This document shows, piece by piece, positions 1 through 9,631 of a stretch of 64,000 nt of DNA. The stretch lies in assembly GCF_036711975.1 (NCBI RefSeq), contig NC_091968.1:15624001-15688000 (forward strand). Direction: 5' to 3'. Source of the stretch: Onthophagus taurus. Lineage: Eukaryota > Arthropoda > Insecta > Coleoptera > Scarabaeidae. A program made the translations under genes and the position numbers. Within the stretch, counting starts at the first letter, position 1, and every line of letters starts with the position of its first letter. The notes under the pieces were generated by a model. The model ran no database searches. It saw only the letters and a list, made by a program, of their open reading frames with translations, and was not told the DNA's origin.

Positions 1-510
1 TCCTTTTAAAGCGCCCTGTGAACACTTTCCAGCAGAATTTTTATTAAATTTATTTATTAGGGTTAGGATACTTTTTACATTAAAATTTTACAATAAATTA
101 TTAAAAACAGAACTAAAAAATATCAAAAATGATAAATTTGTTAAACATTTAAGTTTGTATTTAGTGCCATATTAATAATATATTATACTTTCTATTATAT
201 TAACGTGTTTTTATTAAGAAATTCATAAAGAAATCTTATTTTATTAACTAAATTTAATTGTCCAGTAAGTATTTATAATTTTAAATTCATTAATTACATT
301 CTTGTACAAGGCAGAAAAACTGTCTTGCCGATTTTTGTTGATATTCGGATTTTTTTAAAGAATACGTCACTTTCTCGCCTACTTTTTTCAAATTATAGTC
401 TCGGAAATGGCGTTTTAGTATCGATTACAGAAAAAAATATTTTATTCATATTTTGAGTTGTGTCCACTCTACCTCTCACACGCATATATTAATCACAATT
501 TTTTAGAATA
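1..510. other. AT-rich stretch without gene
   Basis: No open frame, RNA gene or repeat structure could be supported here. The sequence is AT-rich with homopolymer runs and sits upstream of a piggyBac-like scrap. It is probably old, decayed mobile-element or intergenic DNA. Confidence 0.6.
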
Positions 511-720
511 ATGGCCAATACACAGGCAAACAACCCGTATCAGTTGAGTAATACACCAAAAAACATAGCTCTTCGAATGATTGCACCAATTTCAGGGACC
601 AATCCAAATGTTACCTTCGATAGTTGGTATATAGTAGAAACCACGAGAAGTGGCAGTGAATCATCGTTTTCCGCTCTTTCAAATGCCATACGTAGTAAAT
701 TAAAATTTACAAACCGCTAG
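511..720 (+). pseudogene. piggyBac-like transposase fragment
   Basis: A 69-codon open frame contains the motif NVTFDSWY, preceded by LRMIAPISGTN. This matches the piggyBac transposase segment around the second catalytic aspartate, where family members read roughly 'NVT.DNWYTS'. Only this short piece is recognisable: the sequence after the W-Y is unlike the family and ends in a stop, so the rest of the roughly 550-residue transposase is missing. No TTAA-flanked ends were found around it. It has no link to the better preserved piggyBac copies further right beyond superfamily. The call rests on one motif and is moderately sure. Confidence 0.5.
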
Positions 721-1280
721 AGAGTAATGTGTGTTAAAAAGAGATAGCATTAGTTTAATATGTCTGCTGTACAATTTAAATAGCCACGTCGAAAAACCGT
801 AATGCTGCTAACCTCAAATCGAAACGTCTTGTGAGGGTTGTCGTGAATCTGTTAATGTTTTCACAAGCCGAAAATGTTTTCTTTACAGGAAAATCATTAT
901 TAGCCTAAGACGGTGCTTGAAGTCTATAGAATTTACATATACCATTGACGATAATAGAAGAGGTTTGATGAAGCAACCGCATATTATGTCTTCTCGCGCA
1001 AAAATTTTCAGGGCTCAGCAAGAAGAAGTTGGCATGATGACAATAAAGAAACAATTAGAAGAAAAAATATTATTGAAGGAAAGAGGTAAATAAACATTTT
1101 TATTTTGTTATATATATTACAATTTAATTTATTTGTAGATTGTTCTACATGCTGGTAACAGCGAAGGACTTATTAGAGGAGCAAATTGATTGTTTGCATC
1201 AATTTCAGAAAAAAAATTGTTTATCATAATAACATGAACGCTAATTTATTTAAAAATGGTTTACAGAACAATTGCTGCCA
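721..1280. other. unassigned AT-rich DNA
   Basis: No gene could be supported. Short in-frame stretches near 960-1090 might be an eroded N-terminal part of the DDE transposase remnant that follows, but no diagnostic motif is visible. Confidence 0.4.
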
Positions 1281-1832
1281 AACTTAGATAAACCTAGTTT
1301 AATTATCCGTGGTAATGTATCTTATCATTCGAAAGTAAACCAACGAATACCTGCTACCACATGGCGGAAGGAGGAACTTCAAATTTTTTTGAGAGATAAA
1401 CATTGCATATAATTTTAATATGTTTAAAATGGAATTATATGCGTTAGCTAAAGATGCCCAAATTAACAGAAGATATGAAATTGATGAATTGGCGAATGAG
1501 TGAGGCATAAAGTGCTTCGATTACCAACTTATCATTGCTAATTCAATCCTATTGAATTAGTTAGGGCAAAATGTAAGCTTTTTTACAACCAGTATATTGG
1601 TAGAGATGGATATGGTGATGGTAAGGTTTTGACAATGTGCTTAGAGGCTTTATCACACGTAAATGCATAAAAATAGTGTCATTATATTAGTCACGCTGAG
1701 AAAGAAATAGAGTCTTTCTGGGTATTAGAAGAACAAGTGGAAAGAGTGCAGGATCCATTAATTATTAATTTAAATCAGGGCAGTAGTGATGATGAAGAGG
1801 ATGAATTGGACGAGAGGTCAGCGTCAGCATAA
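1281..1832 (+). pseudogene. Decayed DDE transposase, Tc1/mariner-IS630 type
   Basis: Several frames joined by frameshifts and stops give the end of a DDE transposase. The first block (about 1281-1411) has a YHS motif followed by 'TTWRKEELQIFL'. A second block (1422-1502) continues in the same style. A third, in another frame, reads 'LRLPTYHC', a stop, then 'FNPIELVRAK', which is the catalytic third acidic region (NPIE) of IS630-like transposases common in insects. A fourth block (about 1690-1832) ends in an acidic Asp/Glu-rich tail, as is usual for this group. At least three disruptions make it non-functional. The N-terminal DNA-binding part and element ends were not identified. Confidence 0.6.
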
Positions 1833-2200
1833 CCTGATTAACAGAAGTGTTGGTTATGTAACAACGGAATATCTGGAGCAGTTGCACATGATAAAGAAAA
1901 CAAACACCTAAGAGAAAATTAAATGTGTAATAGGTTCAAGTGGTGTGTGTCGGGCAATACTTGTCTCGAATCACAATAAATTTTGAAAGTCTCTCTCTCA
2001 GCCAATTGCTATCTAAGATATTCTGATTTAAGCATAAAACAAGTCTCCAGTACAACTGACCACTGCATTTAACTATACTTTTACTGAAACTTTTATTACT
2101 TAAGCTTTTGACCGTAATTACAACAATCAAAATTTCAAGGTCTTTGTCTATAATTGTCTTTTTAAATAATCATTTTTGAACAACCATACGTAATTATATA
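1833..2200. other. unassigned AT-rich DNA
   Basis: No gene or clear repeat seen. It lies between the DDE transposase remnant and a small inverted-repeat element. Confidence 0.4.
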
Positions 2201-2550
2201 AAAATAAAACGAAAAAAAACTTCTTAATTTGCTATAAGACAAGACTGTCAGTCTTGTTTCTTCACACTTCTTAAAGGTTCAACGTGGGTTTTTAATTATT
2301 TTTCAACAAGTGTTTAAAATAACGTGCTTTTTTGCTGTCGTCATTTTGCTCAATTTGCTGTACACGTTTAACACCGCATTATATCGCCTTCAGCTTTATA
2401 CATGTTTTCAATTGCCTTTTGATGATCTTCACTTTACGATATTAGTCTTCTATTGACATTGTCACTGAGGATGGGGCTAGCCCCAAAACTAGTTTGACTT
2501 CAAATTTAATAAATATAGCAAGTTAAGAAGTTTTTTTTTGTTTTATTTTT
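2201..2550. repeat. Small element with inverted 36-bp arms
   Basis: The left arm (2201-2236) and right arm (2514-2550) are inverted copies of each other with a few differences; both contain a long A/T run followed by 'acttcttaa' and 'gctata'. The 13-bp string 'tacgtaattatat' occurs just left (2187-2199) and again to the right (2586-2598), possibly flanking duplicated sequence. The interior carries no ORF but has a hammerhead-like core near its right end. This could be a short terminal-repeat remnant of a Penelope-like retroelement or a MITE. Confidence 0.5.
2464..2488 (+). ncRNA. Degenerate hammerhead-ribozyme-like core
   Basis: The string CTGAGGA fits the conserved CUGANGA box of hammerhead ribozymes. 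It is followed by a perfect GGGGC/GCCCC stem with a 2-nt loop, then AAAAC where an active core needs GAAAC. The layout of box, stem II and A-rich box matches hammerheads found in Penelope-like and related retroelement terminal repeats. The G-to-A change in the second box would be expected to abolish cleavage. Stems I and III were not resolved. Confidence 0.35.
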
Positions 2551-2801
2551 AAATAATTCACTTGCAACATGGATCTACAGTCTAATACGTAATTATATCT
2601 TTCTTGTTCGTTTCATTGTATAAATAAATGTTCCATCTTATGGCGTAATTTTGTACATAAATTATCAACCACTGCACATTGTGGCCAATTGCGTCTAAAG
2701 TTGGCAAAAACTCAAGTCGTAGTTTTAAGATTTTGGTGTTCAAACCTTTTTTCATATACCTGAGGCCTCTCTGTGCGATAAATATTTGGGCAGTTTAGAA
2801 G
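2551..2801. other. Flank of the large piggyBac element
   Basis: No gene is visible. This is the left target flank of the piggyBac element that begins after the TTAA at 2802-2805. Confidence 0.5.
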
Positions 2802-2917
2802 TTAACCTTCATAAACCCGAGCAGGGTACAGCTGTACCCCACACATGAATTTATGAATATATTTTCTAAAATAATTTTTTTTTTTTAATTTCCCTCGAGC
2901 TATATTTCTTAAATATA

Positions 2918-5900
2918 AGGTAAGGTGGGGCAAGTGCGTGTACGGGGCAAGAGCAGTTTCTGCCATTAAATTTCGCATGTTTGAATATATTGCACTGATA
3001 TCTATGAATAAAACAAGTAACTAACATATTCTTCCCTACTTTATCAGCTGGTGGTGTTCTGTTTCGTTATTGTTGTGAAAAGACACGTGCAAAATTTTAT
3101 TGTTAAGTTCGGTTATAAGACGAGTTAACAGTGTTTTAGTAATTGTACAGCTACTTCAAAATTAACGAAGATTTTGTGGTGATTTGTGGTAAGTATATAC
3201 CTTTCTAAGTTATATTCATTATTTTTAGGGTACTTTTCTTCTTGTTTGCATAAACATCCATATATGAAGTTATGGCGCACTTGCCCCGGCTATTGAAGCG
3301 GCCGGGGCAAGTGCATTTATTTCAATGGGGCAAGTGCAATCCTTAGAGCGCACTTGCCCCGTATTAGAGTTTAAAATTAAAATCGTGTTTCCTGCCTTTT
3401 CAGATAAATAATGGTTCGCAATTATGTGCGTAAAAGTACTAGAGGATCAGGATATTCTCAAGAAACACTCACAATAGCAGTTGACCTTATTAAAAGTGGT
3501 TCGTTGAGCACTTATAGAGCTAGCAAGATATACAAAATACCTAAAAATACTCTTGCGGATCATGTCAAAGGACGAAGAGGTAAATTAAGTTCAAGCTATG
3601 GTAGAAGAACAGACTTTACTCTTGAAGAAGAGACATCACTGGCTGATTGTATTTGTTGTTTGGAAAAATGGGGTTTCGGCCTTACTAGAAAAGAAATAAT
3701 AAAAATCGTTGCCGATTACGTCAGGGTAAACAATATTAAAACTCAATTTAAAAATGGAATCCCTGGCGAAGATTGGTTTTTAAACTTTAAGCGTAGGCAT
3801 AATCTTTCCCTAAAAACTCCCCAAAGTGTCGAATTCGCCAGAAAGAAAAATGTCGATCCGTTTTTAATATATGACTATTTTGATTTGCTTGAAAAGACAG
3901 TAAAGGAACTCGGATTGGAGGATAAGCCATCTCAAATTTGGAATTTAGATGAAAGTAGTTTCTGTTCTGATCCTTCCAAAACAAAAATTGTTGGTCAAAA
4001 AGGATATCCATCAACTCGTACAACAAGTGGCCCTGGAAAACAGAATACTACTGTTTTAATGTGCTGTAGTGCAATTGGTGACAAGGCACCGCCTCTTATA
4101 ATTTTTAAGGGCAAAAATGTATGGGATCAATGCGGCAACCTCTAACGGGTGGATGGAGAGTGCAGAGTTCAAGAACTATTTTCAAAAAAGTTTCATTAAA
4201 CATTTATCCGACGATCGACCAGTTTTAGTAATTTACGACGGCCATGCTACTCATTTAAGTGTGGACGTCTTTAAAACTGCTATAGAAAATCAAATAACAA
4301 TTTTAAAGCTTCCACCGCACACCAGTCATTTGCTCCAACCTCTGAACTTAAGCGTGTTTAAGTCTCTTAAAACTCTTTGGGATGCTAAATTGGTCGAATG
4401 AAGATTCCAAAGTGTATATTCTCAAAGTTAATTGGCGAGATATGGACCGACACAAAGCCAGAAATAATAATAAATGGTTTTGTTAAAGCTGGAATTTCTC
4501 CAATTAACCGAAATGTCGTACCTGTAGAATTATTCGATCCAAATGCTTTTCAAAGATGGAAATCTCGTCAAGCTCAAAAAATTGCTGACGTAAGTTTACC
4601 CTCAACATCTAGTGTGTCCGATATTGATCATCAAGCGATACCTTCAACATCCAATGCGCAACATACCGATCAGATGTCAATGTCAACGTCCAGAATGCAT
4701 AATGAATATCAAAGTCAGCCAAAACCCTCTACAGATGAAAACTCTGAAATTCAAAACCAATCTCAAGAAAGTACAATAATCGCGCCAGTTATTGCTCAGC
4801 AGCAAGATCGCAATAACTCGCATAAAATCGGAGTTGGTTTTCAAGAGCTCTTACTAACATTCATAAAACGAGACCATGTTCTTACAAAGCAACCAAGAAG
4901 GCGAATTTGTTTAGGAGCACAGGTTATAACACAGAAAGATGTTACAAATTTTCAAAATAAAACACAAGAAAAGAAAGTTTCCAAGCAGAAAAAAAGTTTA
5001 AAAAAAAAGGCAAAAATTGTTTTACAGAAGAAATCACGTAAAATTAGTTCAGACGAAAGTGAATTAGATTCTTGGATAAGTGATTCTACTAGTGACAGAA
5101 TAACCGAGTTCGATGATTTATCAGATGCTGAAATGGAGGAAAAATCTGATCTACAAAACAGCCAAAATAACAAAACAATCAATAATGATGAAAACCAAAT
5201 CCTCACAATTCAACGTGGCGATTTTGTTCTATCGCATTTTTATGGGAAAAAGAAAACTTACAAATATATATGTCTTGTAACAGATGTTTCAGACGATGAA
5301 GCTGAAGTGACATGTTTACGCAAGCTAAAAAATGCCTCTGAATACCGGCTGGATGAAAATGACAAATGCTCAATCCTGCTGTCAGATGTCACAGAAAAGC
5401 TACCGCAACCAAAGCTCTTACCACATGGTGCTTTCCAAAAATATGTTTTTCCAGAGTCCGTAAAAGTTTTTGAATTATAAATATGTATGGATCTATTTAA
5501 AAGACATCTTTTTATTTTTAGATCTTATTATTATAGTTATAAATGATTTACTAGGTTTGATACTTACTTTTTTGTTACTCATTACATGTGAACTGAATTA
5601 GAATAATATTTTATTTGTTACTGCTGATGTTTATTTGTTTCTTTTTAATGATTAGTTAGTGTTATTTTTCACAGCTCTTTCATCGGCAGTTAAAAGTTAG
5701 TAGTTTTTATATCTTGTAAATGAATGACTTTTGGTTCAGTGTACGGTAAAGAATACTCTTTAAATTACATTGCTCTAGCCCCGTTTGTTAATCATAATAT
5801 TGTGTTCGGAAAAAAGGGTTCTGTTTGCTCTTGCCCCATTTTGATGGGGCAAGTGCGTCTACGGCAAATTAAAATAAAAGAATAAAAATAATTTATTCAA

Positions 5901-6057
5901 CAATAATTTATCGAACCAAATATTATATCATTATCTAGAGTATGCCCCAAGCTACTATGCTGCCAAGAGAAAAATTCCGTTGACAGATATTATTGGTGTT
6001 ACAACGCTTGGAAGTTACACTTATCATTTTTTGGGTCGCACTTACCCCACCTTACCT
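2918..6057 (+). mobile_element. pogo-like (Tigger/jerky type) DNA transposon
   Basis: The ends are inverted: AGGTAAGGTGGGGCAAGTGCG at the left, with its near-complement at the right. TA dinucleotides flank it at 2916-2917 and 6058-6059, as expected for the Tc1/mariner-pogo superfamily. The motif GGGGCAAGTGC or its complement recurs many times in the subterminal regions (2921-3360 and 5833-5860). It encodes one disrupted transposase and is inserted in the 172-bp repeat of piggyBac element A. Confidence 0.88.
3411..5480 (+). pseudogene. pogo-like DDE_1 transposase, frameshifted
   Basis: Three frames make one protein: 3411-4145, 4117-4401 and 4398-5480. Order: an N-terminal psq-type helix-turn-helix (about residues 8-55, ending in a 'DHVKGRRG' basic stretch), a CENP-B type DNA-binding region, then a DDE_1 catalytic domain with 'WNLDESSF' (first Asp) and 'LVIYDGHATH' (second Asp). 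The third position reads 'LQPLNLSVF', where the family has PLD, so the last catalytic Asp is Asn. Small deletions near 4120 and 4395 shift the frame. The C-terminal third is a Ser/Thr- and Lys-rich tail of about 300 residues including an 'FQELLLTFI' block also seen in the fragment at 57.1 kb. The start was chosen at the ATG before the HTH. It would be inactive for at least two independent reasons. Confidence 0.85.
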
Positions 6058-6555
6058 TATATCTAAATTGGTATACAAAATTTTGAATAAATTGTAACAA
6101 ATTATAGAGAGTTTTGTTGCTTGGGGTGCAGCCGCACCCAGCTCGATATGTAACAACAGGTATTTTTGAATATATTTTCTAAAATAATTTTTTTTTCTTA
6201 ATTTCCCTAGAGCTATATTTCTTAAATATATGTCTAAATTGGTATACAAAATTTTGAATAAATTGTAACTAATTATAGAGAGTTTTGTTGCTTGGGTTCC
6301 AGCCGCACCCCGCTCGGTATGTAACGACAGGTATAATTTTGCTTACGTTAAGGGCGGCCGCAAAAACACGGTTTCCGTATTCGATTTTCGCATTCGTTTT
6401 CCGTACTCGCACACCCGAATGAATAAATTTTCCGTTCGGAAACCGCAGCTGACGTTCGTTTCGAATCGTTCGTGCGTTCATAATGCTTGAAAGGAAATAA
6501 ACCGAATGACGTCATCCCGAACGCAGCGCTCGCATATATTTTAGTTGGACCGCCG

Positions 6556-8882
6556 CACATACGGGTATTTGAACGATCTAAGCGGCCAAAAGTCAAATTG
6601 TCAAAAGTCAAAGTCAAGCATCCCAGTCAAAAGTCTGGGATGCTTGACAGGTTAAATCACAATAGCCAACCCCTCCCGCCTTCCCACCGTGCATGTCGCG
6701 CTTCTACGGGCTTTCGGAATTTGATCGTATCACATGCTGTATGTGTTTGTTCTCGAGGCGTTCGTTTGCAACACAGAGTTACTAGTGAATATTTGTTATT
6801 TTGCGTTTATTTTGGAAGAAAAAAGTTATGGATCCTGATAAAGCAGGTAAGTATCTATTATTTTAAATATAATTTGTATAATTTTTGTAATTGGAAAGTT
6901 TCGTTTTAGTATATTGAAATTCACGCGTAATATGGAATATTTTTTAGCTATAATTTGTGTTTAAAAAGGAATATGTTATACTACCAAGTTAGATCTTGTC
7001 ATAATTCTTGATATAATCGAAAGTTTAAAGCTTTGAGTACTAGTTGCGGATAAGTACCTAATTATTTTTTTGAAGAAAACATATAAAAGTCTTTATTTAT
7101 GTTAAGTGAATTTGTAAGCAGTCTTTTTTGTTTTAGGTTCCCAAAGAACCTCGGGAGCAAGAACTGTGACCCGTAAATACTTGTTGGACCGCATGCAGAG
7201 CTTTAATTTGCCTAATTTGGAAGAAAAACTGACTTCCTTGAATGAGGAACTTCTGTCATATGGAGCGTACTCAGAAGAACAAATTAAGACCTTTAAATCC
7301 ACCTTTTCTCACTTTAAAAGCCAATTAAGACAAAGGTTGTCAAAGGCTCATAAGAAGGAAGACGGGTTATGCAAATAGAATGATTCATGGCCTGAAGGAA
7401 CCATTGAGATTCCCGCTGTTGTATAAAATCGGCCAGGCCGCCCACGTATGTCATTTGGAGATTCAAGTGAAAGAACAAAAAGGAGGAAAACTGAGGAGAT
7501 TCGGTGTAATGTAGAAGAAGATGTGATCGTTCAAGCTGCTCAGATTCAGTTGCGGAAAAGTGGAAAACGAAATGCTTCCGATATATTAAAAGAAATCGCC
7601 AATACTACTCCGACACGTGCAACAAAATATAAGACGGCATTTTCTGAAACAAGAAAAGAACAAACTGGCCCTCTTACACCATTGCAAGCATTGGCAATGT
7701 TTGTAGAAGCTGATTTAAGTCGTCAATAGTACGAAATAATTAGAAATACCAACAAAAAGTTCTTCCCTTGTTACAGCCTTTTACAAAAGACAAAACAAGA
7801 ATGTTACCCACCGCTAGAGGCATGCAAAGTAACAAGTATCTGCGCTGAAAGCGACTTACAATCTTTGGTTGATCTAACCGTAAGGCGCCTGTCAACCTCC
7901 CTAGAAGAAGTCCTGATGACATTAAATGAGAAAGAACGAGATAGCCTAAAGATAATATGCAAATGGGGTTGTGACGGATCTCAGCAATCTAAGTGCAAAC
8001 AAAAATTTGAAAATGATTGGTTTGTGGACAGGATAAAAAAAAGATTGTATGGGAAAACCCAACACCCTCTTCTCCACGATATTGCCGGCCAATCAGGTTT
8101 CGTTTCGTAAAAGAGAGTACCGACATAACGGAAGAAGAAATTAATTATGTCAAAAATTCTACTGATTCACTAACGGCAACAGCGGTTTATTTAAATGGGG
8201 AAAAATTTTTAGTGAAACAATCATTCATCATGACAATGGTAGACGGTAAAGTCTGCAATGCTGCCATAGGCACGAAATCCACAAGCCGGTGCTACATATG
8301 CGGTGCAACTTCTAAGGATTTCAGCCAATTAGATGTTAAAAAAGAGATAAATTCTGAAGCTATCGAGTTTGGGCTTTCGGTTCTACACGCGAGAATTCGT
8401 CTTTTCGAAAGCATTCTCCACTTGGCGTATAAATTGCCTGTAAAAAAATACAAAGAGAAGAAAACAGAAGCCGAAAAAAAATCTAAAATGATAAGAAACT
8501 GGAAATTCAAGCCAGATTTCGAAAAGAAACTGGTTTGACGGTAGATATGCCAAAGGCAAATTTCAGCAACACAAGCAGAAGATTTTTTGAAGATCCTCAG
8601 ATACCTTCTGATATAACGAGTATTAGTCATGAACTAATATACAGATTAAAAGTCATACTAGAAACGATTTCGAGTGGTCATATAATCGATCCTGTAAAAT
8701 ACGATAAATATGCACTAGATACTGCTCGCTTATATGTCGATCTATATCCTTGGCATCCTATGACACCAACAATGCACAAAATCCTTATCCATGGTGCAGT
8801 TATAATTTACTAATATCATTTAGAATCAATATCGAACATAAAATAATTTTGGCCGCTTAGATCGTTCAAATACCCGTATGTG
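6556..8882 (+). mobile_element. Transib transposon 1
   Basis: The ends are CACATACGGGTATTTG and its exact inverted copy; the inverted match continues for about 35 bp. A 5-bp CGCCG duplication flanks the element (6551-6555 and 8883-8887). A 5-bp GC-rich target duplication and ends starting with CAC are the hallmarks of Transib, the superfamily from which RAG1 derives. The internal gene matches. It is inserted in the 5' part of Harbinger element A. Confidence 0.9.
6828..8813 (+). pseudogene. Transib transposase, disrupted and C-terminally truncated
   Basis: A short first exon (6828-6846) ends at GTAAGT; exon 2 begins at 7137 after TTTTAG and continues in frame. Later blocks include 'GRPRMSFGDSSERTKRRKT' (about 7431-7487), the 'NASDILKEI' region, 'CKWGCDGSQQS' (first catalytic Asp region) near 7965, 'YCRPIRFRFVKE' near 8085, and 'MTMVDGKVCNA' (second Asp region) near 8238. 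It ends with 'PTMHKILIHGA'. Stops at about 7376, 7422 and 7727 and frame changes near 8085 and 8530 break it. The C-terminal part that would hold the catalytic Glu is absent, replaced within a few bases by the 3' non-coding end. The protein cuts DNA at Transib ends in the intact family. A related, less complete copy lies at 18.3-19.2 kb. Confidence 0.85.
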
Positions 8883-9631
8883 CGCCGCACACGAAAGAAA
8901 TTTCCATTCAGAACCGCTTGTTCTCCACTTTTTCTATTAACAAAATAGTTAACAAAATGTGTGATCCCGAAAATTTAATAATGTCAATCGAAAAATATCC
9001 ATGCATATGGGAAATTAATAGTACGGACTATCACAACAGAGACATGAAGGAGTTGGCGTGGGCGCAGATTTGTAAAAAGGTTTACAATGATTGGGAAACA
9101 AGCACAGACAAAGGAAACAAATGTATTTTAATATTCCGTTTATTTAATTTTTAATTAATGTGGATTAATAATTCTTTCGCTGTATTGATATGACAGTTCC
9201 CCAGCCGTCGTCATGAAGTACTCAGCGAAATTATCTCTTACAGTTCTGCCTTGATTCTGGAGGAAATTACCGAAATGAAGATTCAGGCTGTAGTGAAGAA
9301 CAAAATTATTGAACCAGAAAATATCAACGAAGAGCCACCAGTACCAACTCCACCTGTGGTTAATATTCAGAAAAAGAAGAAATATGTCTCCACTCAGATA
9401 TTAAATATGTTGTAACAAAAACAGAAAACTGCTATGTCATCTAACACTGACGAAGATGATGACACCAAATTTTTACTTAGTTTCAGAAGTTATATGAAAA
9501 AAATGAACACTAATCAAAAAATTTATTTTCAATTGGGTATATGCTTCGATTGGTCAAAAAAATTAATATGGACAACTATTCATCGTCTTCACGGTCTTCT
9601 CCACAATTTTACAGTGATGATAATTCATTAA

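Larger units (their letters stand above)
2819..6330. repeat. Two ~172-bp tandem units, first split by pogo insertion
   Basis: One unit runs from 2819 to 2917 and resumes at 6060-6145; the second follows at 6146-6318. Both share 'gaatatattttctaaaata', 'gagctatatttcttaaata' and 'attatagagagttttgttgc', and end in a G/C-rich 'agccgcaccc' hairpin-like motif. The pogo-like element sits exactly within unit one. The repeats lie in the 5' non-coding part of piggyBac element A. Confidence 0.7.

Noticed and set aside
6487-6909. 140-codon plus-strand frame
   Set aside because: It overlaps the Harbinger A 5' region and the Transib left end and 5' leader. It has no domain, and the true Transib start is in another frame at 6828.
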